Source: Cyanodermella asteris (Eukaryota; Ascomycota; Lecanoromycetes; Ostropales; Stictidaceae). From it: a stretch of DNA of 64,000 bases. Shown here piece after piece: positions 9,794-20,714 of the stretch. The notes beneath the pieces are model-generated. The model saw only the letters and a program-made list of their open reading frames with translations, was not told the DNA's origin and did no database searches. Where the stretch lies: positions 1,130,385 to 1,194,384 of the forward strand of contig UYJD01000007.1 in NCBI GenBank assembly GCA_900618795.1, read 5' to 3'. Within the stretch, counting starts at the first letter, position 1, and the number at the start of each line of letters is the position of its first letter. The position numbers and the translations under genes are program-made.

Positions 9794-10443
9794 ATGGCCA
9801 AAACTCCCAAAGTCAAGATACTCAGTATGTGTGCCTAACAGCAGCAATGAACGCTCTACGTGTCAGAAATTCTTGGAATTGACATGGCCCAGACCCCTCC
9901 AAGCACTCCCGAGCCGCTAGACGGACCGCCGAACCGCTCACGAAAACTCTGGCCGACCAAGTCGACGAAGCAGACGAGATTCGACACATCAAACAAACAC
10001 AGCGGCAAGCAGGCGTGACTAAGAAGCGATCAAAAGCCAAGCCCCTCACACGAGCGCAACGCCTACGCCGTGAAAAAGGCATGGAGCGCGCCGAAGCCGT
10101 CATGGACCAACTTGCAATCAAGAGAGCGGTCAGCTCGGGACGCGGCAAGGTAGCCAAGGAGCGAAGCGGTGCTTGGGAGGACGTCAATGGAAAGGCAGTC
10201 AAGGAAGTGAAGGCCGCGGGCTCCGGCTTCGCCGTGTTGAGGATGGACGGCGATGGTGCGGAAGTTGCTGCTGGGGAAGGCGCCTGGGAGGACGTGGATG
10301 GGCAGTCCGGGGAGGAAGATGTTGTGCAAGAGCAGACGGCGATTGAGGCGGTCACTGCGCTGCACGTCTCTAGGGGTACACGGTCTCCCGTGGGCGCAAG
10401 TGCAGCTTACGACGACGACGACGACGACGACGAGGTCCTATGA
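9794..10443 (+). CDS. ALB1: Ribosome biogenesis protein ALB1
   Basis: Exons 9794-9824 and 9893-10443, joined across a 68-nt intron (GTATGT donor, CCCAG acceptor); the split codon gives Asn11. The product is about 193 aa and starts MAKTPKVKILNPSKHSRAA, the standard start of fungal Alb1. A KKRSKAKPLTRAQRLRREKGMERAEAVMDQ region follows (here named by its ends, KKRSK and AEAVMDQ), the conserved core of the family. Two short WEDVNG/WEDVDG motifs recur downstream, and the protein ends in an Asp run encoded by a GAC repeat. Alb1 works with Arx1 on late pre-60S particles and escorts them to the cytoplasm. Without the intron the first exon reads into a stop, so the splice is required. Confidence is high for the family. 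Confidence 0.88.
10411..10434 (+). repeat. (GAC)n microsatellite coding for an Asp run in ALB1
   Basis: Seven GAC units followed by GAG, in frame, near the ALB1 stop codon; encodes an acidic C-terminal tail. Length is likely to vary between strains. Confidence 0.9.
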
Positions 10444-11673
10444 TGGACCATTTCACGGCCTTTATTTTGATGGTTTTACGGCGCCAATCTGTGCTGATTG
10501 CTATTGAGCGAGGCGTTCAACGGCGTTTGATGCGAGTGATGATATAGTGGTCTGCCATATCAGGACTGGTTGAGTTGATGTGTGAGAAAATTTGTGTCAG
10601 CTCCAACCTTCCAGTTTGCTCCGAGGTCGAAATCGTTGCCACATACTTTTGGTCGTACTAAACAACAATCTGTAAGGAAGGGTGAACTGCTACAACACTC
10701 AGGTGACGTGTTTGAGAACAAGCTTGCATTAATGCGACAGCTCTCAGCTAGTAACGACCTTGAGGACTGCCATTTCCCATGCAGCTGGGAGCTTTTTGGT
10801 TGGAGCGCTGTTGGGGTGATACTTTCTGGTCACGGCTGTATGTGCAACGGTGTTCGGGCTACCGTGGGTCGAAAGTCTTGAAGAGACGCTGGTAAGCGAA
10901 TCAGGCCAGCTCGGGCCTGACGCCTCCCCGATGCAGCTCCGGTAAAGCATTGAACTCTATCAGTATCCACTATACAAGTTTCAAGGGCTCTGTATACGAT
11001 CTACGAGAGGCCCGTCCGAATAATGATTGACGGATTTCGACGAGTTCACGTTCTGACCTTGGTTCGATATCTATCCCTCGGGCAGACTGGCAGTACCGTG
11101 CTTGACATGATTAGGACCCCAGCCCATAAACCGGACCTGCCTCGACTGGCTAGATATACCACGGTCTCATGGCAAGCTTGCACACATAAAGCTCGCCATT
11201 ATTACCAGAAAAGGTCTCACCCTTCTCGCGGAGTCGAAATCTGCTTATAGAATCTCCACCATCCTTTTCAATCGGCAACTGTCAAAGCTTACTCCAGACC
11301 AAAATCAAGTCGGAAGCCGACTATTAGCAAACTCATCGATGGCCGAGTTTCCTATGACCCTGATACGTGGAAGTAGTTCATTACTATGTCGCGACTCTTG
11401 CACCATGCGACCCGATCACTTGACGACTAGATCTCCGCATGCAGTCCAAAAAATATACAGGAGTTTCCCCTTCCTCTTCTACGGTCCTGTTGAAATCTGC
11501 TCCAGGTGCTTTTGCACGACCCAAAGCAAATGTCAAGTCATCTTCCAGGCAAAAACATTGGTTATCAAAAATGTGTCATTATGCATAAAGAGTCGCTAAA
11601 TTTGATGTTACACTTTTGGAGCTCCGCCGAGTTGCTCCCACTTCGATACCGACTGGCAATTGCTGAACTCGTT
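10444..11673. other. Tail-to-tail intergenic region, ALB1 / AtfA-type bZIP
   Basis: 1230 bp. Short frames only, none with recognisable features. No tRNA-like fold or repeat array noticed. Confidence 0.5.
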
Positions 11674-12933
11674 TCATGAAACCACCGGCCGAAAATCGCC
11701 GTGTCCTTCGGTCGGGTTATCAGATGAACAATAAACAACCCTGGGATCGACCTGATTGAGCACAGATTCCCCAGTTGGTGTATCCGCGCAGCTCGCCAAA
11801 GGGCTGTGCTGCCAGTCGCTCCCGGCCATGTCACGGTCAGCTGAGGAAACTGGGTTTTGTACGATTGGAGAAGAAGGGCCCCTAGTGCCGCCCGAGGCAA
11901 TAGTCTCGGCTTCTCGTGCCAAGTACTCCCTGATGTGATTGCAACCACAGTCAGAATGCTTCAGCATCTCTCCCTTCAACCACATGACTTCATCTCTCAG
12001 GCTGGAGGCCAGTGCAGACAATGAAGCTTTGCTCGCCTGCAGCTCGCGTGCTCGAGTCTCGAGGTTTGTTGTCCATTCCTTTTTCTTCTGGCGACATTTC
12101 GAAGCCGCGACGCGATTGCGCTCCAGGAACTTGTTGCGCTTCTCATCTTCGACGGGTTCACCATCATCCTCGTCCGGGCTGTCAACTAAAAGACTTTTCC
12201 GTGACCGCCGTCGCTTTGGCCCGGCTTGACTTTGATCTATTACTGACGATCGCTTCCGCTTCACGGAATTCGCTGAAGCTGGATCCGATGACTCCTGTTT
12301 GATAGCAACACCGACATTCTGTTCCGGGCTGGGAAGCTTTGCGCTGGGGGAGGGATCGTCATCGGGAGGCGTGGGTTGCCCCCAGTTGCCTGCGCTAGCA
12401 CCGGTGGTGTTAATCGGCTGAAGCTGCGGAAGATGATGACGTGACGCAATATGCTCTGCTACACCTGGCGGAGTAAGAGAGGTCGGGCGTGGCTGTGTCG
12501 AATATTGTTTTAGCGAAAACCGTTGATCAGAACCAGAATCGAAGCCGAAATTATCACTCAAACCCGCATCTTCCGTCATCCAGCTCTTTTCCACAAAGTC
12601 AGAAGCCGGGAAGGAGGTGAAGGGGAAGCTGTCCGTGACAATTCCTGCTTGTTCGATCCCAGGAGTGAGAAAACTATAATGATCGACTGCCGTGGCCATT
12701 GTGGCTGAGCCTGGCACCGGTGGGAACTGGGTCGTTGCGAACCCGGATCGATAAGCTAGTCCGGAAGGGAGCGGAGGAGGGGGTACCCTCGGCGGCTGCG
12801 TGAAGAAATTGTTCTGTGTTGCGGTCTGAAATGACCACTGCGGCCAATGGGGTCGATTCTGTGTTTGTGCAAAGGCAATCGCTTCGTATTCGGCGCGACG
12901 AACCGAAGCAGGGAGATTGGGGTGGTTCTGCAT
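11674..12933 (-). CDS. atfA: AtfA/Atf1-type bZIP transcription factor (ATF/CREB family)
   Basis: 419 aa in one exon. The DNA-binding basic region is at residues 265-287 (KRNKFLERNRVAASKCRQKK), with the Asn and Arg contacts of the ATF/CREB class, directly followed by a leucine-zipper region at about 290-325. After the zipper comes HSDCGCNHIREYL, which is a signature of the Atf1/AtfA group and separates it from AP-1 and GCN4 types. A basic stretch at about 225-246 could be a nuclear localisation signal. The N-terminal 200 residues are Pro/Gln/Ser rich and disordered. Atf1/AtfA proteins act below the HOG/Sty1 MAP kinase in oxidative and osmotic stress, spore survival and virulence. The upstream gap is the largest 5' region in this half of the window, in line with complex regulation. 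An unseen upstream exon cannot be excluded because the N-terminus starts abruptly. Confidence 0.85.
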   Translation of the reverse strand: MQNHPNLPASVRRAEYEAIAFAQTQNRPHWPQWSFQTATQNNFFTQPPRVPPPPLPSGLAYRSGFATTQFPPVPGSATMATAVDHYSFLTPGIEQAGIVTDSFPFTSFPASDFVEKSWMTEDAGLSDNFGFDSGSDQRFSLKQYSTQPRPTSLTPPGVAEHIASRHHLPQLQPINTTGASAGNWGQPTPPDDDPSPSAKLPSPEQNVGVAIKQESSDPASANSVKRKRSSVIDQSQAGPKRRRSRKSLLVDSPDEDDGEPVEDEKRNKFLERNRVAASKCRQKKKEWTTNLETRARELQASKASLSALASSLRDEVMWLKGEMLKHSDCGCNHIREYLAREAETIASGGTRGPSSPIVQNPVSSADRDMAGSDWQHSPLASCADTPTGESVLNQVDPRVVYCSSDNPTEGHGDFRPVVS

Positions 12934-15739
12934 TGAATGTCAGACATCGAGTCCAGGTCAGGTTGGCCCTTTTCTGCGCCGCTGCCGATATGCTCTGCCC
13001 AAAAGAGAGTGTTTGTTTGCAAGGCCAAAGCGTGTCAGATGCATGACTTCCTCCTCAGAGCGAAACATTAGGAAGGAATATGAAGCAGGCTGACGGAGGC
13101 ATTTGGTGATAAGTTGCCAGAGCGGAAGAGAAACGCTTGATTCTATATTTTATATAGGGACTGACCTATTGCTGAACCATGGGCATGTATGCGTCGCCTT
13201 GAACCGTCCAGAACTGCAGAGGCTGGTGTGGGCGGAATCACGCCAGAGGAGAGATAGGTGCAACCGTGGGTCACGGAGGAGATGGCAGCTAACAATGGTC
13301 GAGGTTGGAAACACCAATGGTACAGATTTGGGTACGAGAAGAGGGCCAACGGAGGTTATGGGGGCTGTATAGCCAAGGATGGAGAGGTGGAGGTCGCGAA
13401 TATGGAGGAGTTTGTAGGTACAGTAGCTCACGGGCGGCAGAGTAGTCTATAAACCCGGGCACACGCCACGTCAAAACAGAGGCCACGAGAGACACAGACC
13501 GAGACAGACAGGCGAATAGAGACAGGCGAGAGGGGCAGATGTGAGAGCGTCTGTGCCAGTCAAGCTAGCAGCTCCAGAATGCGAGGCGGAGGGCGGTCCG
13601 TCGCGTAAGTAGGTAAGTAGAGCGCACAGGCTTGATTGACATTCTGGGCAGATTGCCATGGTGCTGTGCGAGTGTGCAATGGGAAAGAAGGCACAGGAAA
13701 GCAGCATGCACGGTGGGAGAACTTGACACGTCCGGAGCACTGTCCGCCGCATGCATGCGTTTCGATCTCGGGGCAAGCGCAGCCCAAGCTCCGTCCACGT
13801 ATCGCAGGCAGACATCTATAGTAGCGCGGTGCTTGCATTTGAGAGATTCGCCAAGGTAGGTGTAGCCCAAAACTGCAGGCAGCGGCCAGATTCTTTGTGG
13901 CTGTTTTTGACATGCTCGAAAGCCACCAGACGTGAGCGAACGGTCTCGTGCTGTTGTCGATGTTATTGTGGTCGCCATCAACCAGGACTGTGGCTGCTGA
14001 CGGCCACCGACACTTCAATCTTGAGGCATGGATCTATCTCCGGCATTTACAAGGTACCGTCGTCTGGTCGTTTCATGGACCGTGCAGTGCTATACGCTGA
14101 ACATTGATAGACATTCGAACAGGCAGTGGTGGTGGTGCAATTGCCCCACCTGGCCAGTGATAGGCATTCGGAAGAGCAGGCCGTGCGAATATGCTGATGT
14201 GTAAGTCCGTACTGCAGCAGAGACGGGCAGAGGGCAGTCTAGAGCGACGGAAGGTGCAGGCCGGCGGGCGACCCACGCTTGCGTCAGAGGCGGGCGCAAC
14301 TGCAAGTCCTCAAATCGCCGATCGCCTCCACCATGATCGATCGTCAGTCACTACTTACTTACCACTCGCCATTCGACTTGGCCCGATCAGGCAGCCCGCA
14401 GTCCCGCGCGGTGCGGCCAGCATGGCATTTGAAAAAGTCGTGCATTATTTCAAGCATGGCATTCTCTCTCTTTGCCCTCCGTGCTAGCCTCCCTTCCCGC
14501 TGCCCAGTGCGCTTCCAACCGCGCCTATGGAGCGCATCTGAACTCTCGATGCCCTTTTCGTCATCCCACCTCTGCTTGACTTGACTTTTGCCACTCGATC
14601 ACGTCGAAAAGCTTCGGGAAACCGGCAGATAGGCGCCATTGTGCACTCAAGCGCCAGCGCAGTGGCCTTGCCGTCCGCCAGGAGACGTTGACCGTATCAC
14701 ACCTTTTCCAGAACAGACGACGTTCCCTTGACTTCAGCTCAAGCACACCTTAATCTGCCAGCCAGCGCCCAAATCATTTCTCATAAACCTTCCTAGGTTC
14801 CGAACCCTGCATCCCCGCGCATCTTCGTGTACCTCAACAGTCAGCAATCTTACGACGAAAGCTGTTCGCGGCTTGAGAATACGCCAAGCTCCTTCTGACT
14901 GGTACTGTACATTGTTTTCCGTAGTTTACTGCACGGGTCTACGACTTCTTGGTTTATAGATCAAGACACGTTACTCCACTGCATTGGATGCGATACCGAC
15001 GACTGTGGTTGAGCACCAGATCAGTGCCCTGACCCAAAATGTCTTCCATGCCAGCCGAAGGTATAGTAGCATGGTCGCATCGATAAGCTTTCCTATGTTT
15101 CGTTCGCCATTGCCCATGGCGAGTTGCGATTCTTTCCAGAGGGTAGTTGATATACCTAGACTTGTGGAGACTTGACCCTGACACGACAGTTTTCACAAGC
15201 ATGTGCTCTGGAGACAATGCGTTGGCGGGGTTTCTGAACCTGTCCGATTTGGGTATTGGATTGCTTCCCATGTTCATATTGGCTCTGCTTGGGATACTTG
15301 TTCAGTAGACCAAAGGCAAAAGCCAAGCTGTGGATATGCGAGAATTCTTTGTCGACCAGACCACTTGCTTTCGAGAGTACCCGCGGCCTTGTCCTCGCCT
15401 ATACCGTGTTACAGACGGCTGTTTACCGAATACTATACGACCGTCAGGCTTGGACTGTGAGCCGTGGTGCATTTTTCAGAGGCCGCCTGTTGTACAGCAA
15501 TTGATAAGCCTGTATCGACTCTCTTGCTATCCTGGAGCTGCAAATTTCGAAAGCCGAGCGCTGTGGCACGACAAATAAATGCCGACCAGCGCAGGTCTGC
15601 AGAGCCACGGCATGCCTCGAGAATGGCATGCTCTCGTACAATCAAGCACGGTTATCTGCCGATAACGGACGTCAAGGTGGCCGCAGCCATTTGCATGAAT
15701 TAGATGAGAATAACTCTGGACAGCAATCTCAGTTCTCTA
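12934..15739. other. Long intergenic region upstream of the AtfA-type gene
   Basis: 2806 bp between the AtfA-type start and the MFAP1 stop, which transcribe in the same direction. Many short overlapping frames in conflicting phases, none with family features. A GTAAGTAGGTAAGTAG tract lies at 13605-13620. Probably a long promoter and 5' leader of the bZIP gene plus the MFAP1 3' UTR; a non-coding RNA cannot be ruled out. Confidence 0.5.
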
Positions 15740-17134
15740 TCAGTCTGCTTCGAGCCGCCGTCGCTTCTCCCGATCCTGGGAATCGCATGAATATGGCGAT
15801 GGTGACCTTTTCCTGTAATGTTTCTCCCTGCTTCGAGACCGATAGCGTTTGGGAGATCGTGACCGGGAATGTGAATGGCCTCTGGCCGGCCTGCGCTGAC
15901 GACTTCGGCTTCGTTCGGTACTATCTCGGGCCCGCCTTTGCCCAAGCGGCGCAGAGTTGGCACCGGTGCGACTCATAGCAGAGCTCTCCTCCTTGTCTTC
16001 CGCGAAGCGTCCGTCCCGGTTCCAGAAATCCCTTTTTGGTCCGGAAGTCTCTCCCCATCTTCCCGTGTCCTCTGACCTGAGATCTTTGTACCTGGTACGC
16101 CCCTTTTTACCCAGCTTGGTCATGTCTCGAATCTGCATATACTGCGGTAGGAGCTCTCGATTGGTCTCGTCGACGAACCGGGCGCCCATCACGTCTCGTT
16201 TGCGTGGTTCTTCTGCGACTTCGTCGTCTTGGAAGAAAGCTCCCTTGTGAAAGTATTTTTTCATATATCCGGCCTGACCTTTACCCTCGTTGTCCGCTTT
16301 CTGTGCTTCAATGTGCTGGCGGTCCTCTCTTTCGCGGTCCTCTGCAGTAAGGTTCCGACGGCGCTCAATCTCCTCTCGCTCACGTTCTGCTTCTTCGATC
16401 GCATCGCGTGCTCGTTTGACCCGCTTCAGTTCTCGTAGTTTCCACGCCGCGAGCTCGCCATCGGGATCCAGCCCATCCGTGTCATCGATTTCGTCAGAAA
16501 GGTTGTCTTCGTCGTCGTCCCAGTACTTTTTGCCGGCTGCTCGGGCTGCTGCTTGTTTCTCCAGCTGATCCTTCACCAACGCATCGGCGGCCGCCTTTCT
16601 GCGAGCCATTTCCTCGGGGTCATCTGGTTTGGATTGTGCCGATAGGAGTTGCGAAGTCCCTCCGCCACCAGCGCCTGTCCCTGCTGTCTGGCGCTTGTCT
16701 TTGCGGACGAATGTAGGTCGCAGAAGCTTGCGCGGAGCTTCGTCCTCGCTGCTAGATTCCTCTTCCTCGCTCTCGTCCGAACCATCTTCACCCGAGCCAC
16801 TTTCTTCAATCTCCTCGGTCTGACCTTCGCCTGTTGTGAGTCCTGCTTGTGCTCGTAGCTTGGTAAACTCGGCGGCGTCCTCGGATTCAGACTCGGTTTC
16901 AAAGTCCGCCTCATTGATTTCTGACTTCTCGTTTAGTGAAACTGAGGCGACTTGTCTGGCTGGGACTGAGGGTCTTGAGATAGGTTTTGGGCCGGGCGCA
17001 GGGCGAATGGGAGCTTTGGGCTCCTCTACCTCCTCTTCTGAATAGTCCTCATCTTCCGATGCTATGTCTTCACCCTTCCCGGGCCTGTAACGTTTAGGCC
17101 GAGCTGGGTTCGCAGTCCAGCGCTTCGGGGCCAT
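15740..17134 (-). CDS. MFAP1: Microfibrillar-associated protein 1 (MFAP1) homologue, splicing factor
   Basis: 464 aa from the ATG at 17134. I chose this ATG over one 35 codons upstream because homologues begin with a MxPKRxTANPARPKRY-type segment that starts exactly here. The protein is acidic and Glu-rich through residues about 30-170, then has RPTFVRKDKR, a KYWDDDED segment, a long charged helix (about 250-310) and the conserved C-terminal block with YMKKYFHKGAFFQD and LLPQYMQIRDM...GRTRYKDL. These mark the MFAP1 family, which joins the B complex of the spliceosome around the tri-snRNP. A last RS/RSRSP-rich tail of about 60 residues follows. It lies head-to-head with TRS31, with only about 160 bp between first ATGs. 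Confidence 0.88.
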   Translation of the reverse strand: MAPKRWTANPARPKRYRPGKGEDIASEDEDYSEEEVEEPKAPIRPAPGPKPISRPSVPARQVASVSLNEKSEINEADFETESESEDAAEFTKLRAQAGLTTGEGQTEEIEESGSGEDGSDESEEEESSSEDEAPRKLLRPTFVRKDKRQTAGTGAGGGGTSQLLSAQSKPDDPEEMARRKAAADALVKDQLEKQAAARAAGKKYWDDDEDNLSDEIDDTDGLDPDGELAAWKLRELKRVKRARDAIEEAEREREEIERRRNLTAEDREREDRQHIEAQKADNEGKGQAGYMKKYFHKGAFFQDDEVAEEPRKRDVMGARFVDETNRELLPQYMQIRDMTKLGKKGRTRYKDLRSEDTGRWGETSGPKRDFWNRDGRFAEDKEESSAMSRTGANSAPLGQRRARDSTERSRSRQRRPARGHSHSRSRSPKRYRSRSREKHYRKRSPSPYSCDSQDREKRRRLEAD

Positions 17135-17296
17135 CGCACGACAGCCTGTGAAGTCAGACGGAGGCGCGCTCGTAGTCGGTTCATAAAGGCGTAGGGTGGA
17201 GCTCGCGCTGATGCTCCGGCTGGCGGGCAAGCGGTCCAAAACCCGATTCTACAGCACGGACCATCTGCCCGCCGAGTCGCGAAGTTCCAGCAGACG
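17135..17296. promoter_or_regulatory. Compact divergent promoter, MFAP1 / TRS31
   Basis: 162 bp between the chosen divergent start codons (213 bp if TRS31 starts at 17348). Too short for two independent promoters, so a single bidirectional element is likely. Confidence 0.6.
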
Positions 17297-17836
17297 ATGG
17301 ATGCTCCGCCAGTCTCGAAAGCGTGCAATACTCACTCAGACTCCAACATGTCGACGGCGGCACCTTCACAAACTGGCCCTAGCCCTCGACCGCTGTCACA
17401 AACCGCCTCGCTGACTAGATCCCCACCGTCGTCGTCCGCGACGAACGATCGCGCGCCGTTCGGTCTGGATGCCGCCGCCAGAAGTATCTCCTCCTCAGCG
17501 TCCACCCTCACCATACGGCCAGGGACGGCAGTGGGCCAGGCGGCTGCGGCGGGCCTCCGTACGCCATCAAATCGAAAGACCATCTACGACAGGAACTTGA
17601 ATCGCTCGCGCAATGCGGAGCTCAGCAAGGCGAGCTTCGCCTACCTCTTCAGTGAGATGGTGGTATACGCCCAGCGAAGAGTGACAGGCATACAGGACCT
17701 GGAACGGAGGTAAGGAGTCAAACAAGTATTGTTTCCGAATCTCTACATGGTACTGATCCGCTTATAGGTTAAATGAGCAGGGCTACAGTATAGGTCTTAA
17801 ACTCCTGTCACTCCTTACTCATCGTTCATTGTCGAC

Positions 17837-17884
<48 letters not shown>

Positions 17885-18269
17885 TACAGCTACACAACGC
17901 CCGACACGTATTATTCCGTTAATGCAATTCCTAACAACGCAGCTGTGGCGCTCATTGTTCAATCGTCAGGCTGACTCTCTTGAGCGATCCGCCACCAAGG
18001 CCAACGAATACATGTTAGCCGACAACGATCCACTAACGAGCCAATTCGTCAGTGTACCAAAGGAGATGAGCATGTTCAATCCCGGTGCATACATTGCTGG
18101 TGTTATCGAAGGTTGCTGTGATGGCCTAGGTATGCCTGCCAAGGTGTCTGCGCACAATGCTGCCACGGAGCTATGGCCACAGAAGACTGTGTGGTTAGTC
18201 GCCTTTGAAGAGGGCGTGGTCAAACGCGAGGAGGCTCTGGCAAAGGCCGAGAAAGAAGCGAAGCGCTGA
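17297..18269 (+). CDS. TRS31: TRAPP complex subunit TRS31 (TRAPPC5)
   Basis: Exons 17297-17709 and 17768-18269 with a 58-nt intron (donor GTAAGG, acceptor TATAG) splitting an Arg codon; 304 aa from the first ATG, or 287 aa from the second at 17348. The first 90 residues are Ser/Pro/Ala rich. The Bet3-like fold starts near IYDRNLNRSRNAELSKASF, runs through LFSEMVVYAQRRV and LNEQGYSIGLKLL, and ends with MFNPGAYIAGVIEGCCDGLG and a final sheet (KTVWLVAFEEG). This is the TRAPPC5/Trs31 subfamily, a core tether subunit of the Rab GEF at the ER-Golgi. A serine run encoded by a TCA microsatellite sits inside the domain, between helix 2 and the FLTTQLWRSLF helix, at a loop that is also variable in homologues. 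Confidence 0.9.
17838..17884 (+). repeat. (TCA)n microsatellite in TRS31
   Basis: About fifteen uninterrupted TCA units, in frame, encoding a poly-serine run inside the Bet3-like domain. Purity of the repeat suggests recent expansion. Confidence 0.9.
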
Positions 18270-18713
18270 GCTGAACACATCGTACTCACCGATAGATGGT
18301 CCAACGATGGCTTCTCGTCCATCGCACCCCTCGAATACTCAAAGACGCCGTCAACTCCCAGCGGAAGAGTACCCAGCCGCGGGGTGGCGTTACAGACCTT
18401 TTTCTTATGCTCGAGGTGGACAACACACCAGGATGTTAGACTGCTTATATTGCCTATATCAGAGGATATTGAAAGCACCGTCAACGTCACTTGAAGCCTG
18501 TCCGGAGCGCCTGTGGTATCAAACCGCCACACCAACGTTGAGACAGTCAAGAGCGCTAGACTACCGTTCCAGTCTCAACAACAAGGAGCGTGGAATATTT
18601 TCATCGCCGAATAGAGGACATTCGATGGCCCTCATCCATGAGACGCAGACCTATCGAATGCAACGCGGGGGCGGAAATTGGTTTTCAATACATCGACAGT
18701 GCCCAGCTCTTGG
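18270..18713. other. Tail-to-tail intergenic region, TRS31 / EthD gene
   Basis: 444 bp holding two 3' UTRs. Longer frames crossing it are antisense or out-of-frame shadows of TRS31. Confidence 0.5.
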
Positions 18714-19239
18714 TTACCACTTGCTTGTATCTACTCCGGAACCAGCCTTGCCTTCGGCCCACTTGTCATCATCGACACCAATGGTCATCTCTTCACGACC
18801 TATAGCGATAAAATTGGCTTCATCCGGCACGACAATTTCCTTGTAATGGTCACTTTCGAAGACAGCAAACAATTTCTCGAGAGTTTCGGCATAGAAATGC
18901 ACAACGCCGTCTGCGTTCGATGTTTTGACGCCCATGGTGGCAAGTCTTTCGTTCGCTTTGAGGTCGATATGCTGCTGGCTGTACTTGATGAGATTGGATC
19001 GCGCGGTCGGGTTGCTCATGAAAACGCTTGCATGCCTTGTTGCCCAGCTGTCTGAGTCAGCTCCTGGCCACAAATTCAAAGGCAGCAGATTTCTAAAACT
19101 TTGGAATAGCGATGGAAAAGATATCATTGTAGGTCGCTCGCCAAAATAGACTAGCACCTTCCTTTGAGCTGTGAGATCGGGACCAGTTGAGGCCTGCTCC
19201 CGCACGCTCCGCAAAGGCAAAAAGCAAAAGCATCGCCAT
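18714..19239 (-). CDS. EthD-domain protein (ferredoxin-like fold), gene model uncertain
   Basis: The clear part is the C-terminal about 115 residues: SWATRHASVF, LIKYSQQHIDLKANERL, a DGVVHFYAETLEKLFAVF strand-helix unit and HYKEIVVPDEANFI. These match the second half of EthD proteins, small alpha/beta-barrel dimers found in fungal pigment and polyketide pathways and in ether degradation, usually about 100-130 aa. The N-terminal half is not in the same frame. A nearby ATG at 19239 opens MAMLLLFAF, which looks like the first EthD strand, but I could not find a splice that joins the two in frame with good sites. Either there is a non-obvious intron or the copy is decayed. It is divergent from the SDR gene. 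Confidence 0.5.
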
Positions 19240-19851
19240 GGGCTGGGAACTACCATAGAACTTGCTCGATGGCTGAGTGACGCTGGCATTGCAGTGATGC
19301 CTTATGGCTCGAATTAGCGATAGGTGCGTTAAGTCATGTGACTGCAAGCAGGGCCAAACAATCATGTTCCCTGCACATCGCCACACGGCCGCCAATATAT
19401 ACCTCTTATCCAAGAAGATTCGGATGAACAGTCATGAAGATCAGAGAACAATGCATCACGTACTAGTGGTCAAATTCCTCCTTCGTCATGCCATCCTTTC
19501 TATGCAGCAAAACCGTCATGTGAATCATTGTGACAAACCGTAAATAAAAGGAATTTTTACTCATCCGACCTTCCCGAGTAGCACAGACAAAGCTATATAA
19601 CCCATATCTTCAGTCGCTGCTGAATAATGCGTGTTGGTCTGATTATTAAAGTTTGAGGTTTGACATCAGTCTGGCTTTCTGTAGATCACCATTGAGCCCC
19701 ACGTGGGGGTCTAAGTACAAGTCGCGGCCGGATGCCTCGGATGCACGGCTAGAGATAGCAGACGAAACGCAGTTTTCCAGGTTACTGACGACCACAAACG
19801 TTGGATCCCACACGAGGAAACCAACATCGAATAAAGTCCGTGACACCTAAG
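19240..19851. promoter_or_regulatory. Divergent intergenic region, EthD gene / SDR
   Basis: About 610 bp, locally AT-richer around 19530-19660. Likely contains both promoters. No recognisable coding frame. Confidence 0.45.
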
Positions 19852-20678
19852 ATGCCCTACTCTTTGAAAGACAGGGTTGTGCTGGTCACGGGAGGCTCCC
19901 GGTATGCTTACGCAGGGCGAACTCTGCAGCGAGGATTGTGAATTCGTACGAGCGCTAACACTATCAAAGCGGCTTGGGCGCCCTGCTCTGCGAGAAATTT
20001 GCAAAGGAAGGCAGTCACATCGCAGTCAATTACAATGCGAGCCCCGATCGTGCCCAAGCAGTCGCCGCCGCGGTGGCCAAGCATGACCGCAAGGCTATCA
20101 TTGTACAAGGCGACATGGCCCTTGAAGCCGACTGCCGCAAGGTCGTCGAGCATACGATTACAGAGCTGGGCGGGATCGACATTGTCATCCACAATGCCGG
20201 CTGGACCAAAATCACCGACTTTAACGACCTTGACGCCCTGACCGAGGCCGACTGGGACAAGTGCTGGGCCATCAACACCAAAGCCATCCTCCATCTGACT
20301 CGGGCCGCCATGCCCACGTTCAACAAAAACGCCGAAGGAGGTTGTGTGCTTGTCACGTCTTCGATTGCCGGCACCGGTCCGATTGGCAGCTCAATGGCAT
20401 ACTCGACGGCCAAAGCGGCGGGGATTCATTTGGTGCAATGCCTAGCGGTGGGTCAGGGGCCGAAGCTGAGGATCAATGCGGTCTGTCCTGGTTTGCTGCT
20501 CACGGAGTGGGGCCGCAGGTTCGGAGAGGAGAAGATACAACTCCAGAAGGATGCGGCAGTGTTGAAGAAGGAGACCGATTTGCAGGACACTGTTGATGTC
20601 TTTGTCATGGCTGCGAAGAACTCCTCGATGACCGGAGAGAAGATCCGAGTAGACTCCGGGCTCTTCATAAGACGATAG
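19852..20678 (+). CDS. Short-chain dehydrogenase/reductase
   Basis: Exons 19852-19901 and 19970-20678, 68-nt intron with donor GTATGC, branch GCTAAC and acceptor AAAG; splicing gives 252 aa and restores the cofactor motif across the junction. Features of the classical SDR fold: TGGSRGLG at residues 14-21 (NAD(P) binding, with the intron inside it), NAG in HNAGWT, the catalytic Ser in VTSSIAG, and YSTAK supplying the catalytic Tyr and Lys. A basic residue after the glycine motif favours NADP. It resembles 3-oxoacyl-ACP reductase/gluconate 5-dehydrogenase-type enzymes; the substrate is unknown. The EthD gene next door raises the possibility of a small metabolic pair, but there are only two such genes. 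Its stop is 36 bp from the FMT1 stop on the other strand. Confidence 0.88.
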
Positions 20679-20714
20679 CTGGAAAGATTTAGGGTTCGCA
20701 CCACTGCTATCTGA

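Noticed and set aside
13471-14584. Cluster of overlapping 60-150 codon frames between the AtfA-type gene and MFAP1
   Set aside because: Conflicting phases on both strands without domains; best read as long promoter DNA.
18205-18846. 213-codon plus-strand frame after TRS31
   Set aside because: Runs through the TRS31 stop and antisense to the EthD gene; composition is not protein-like.
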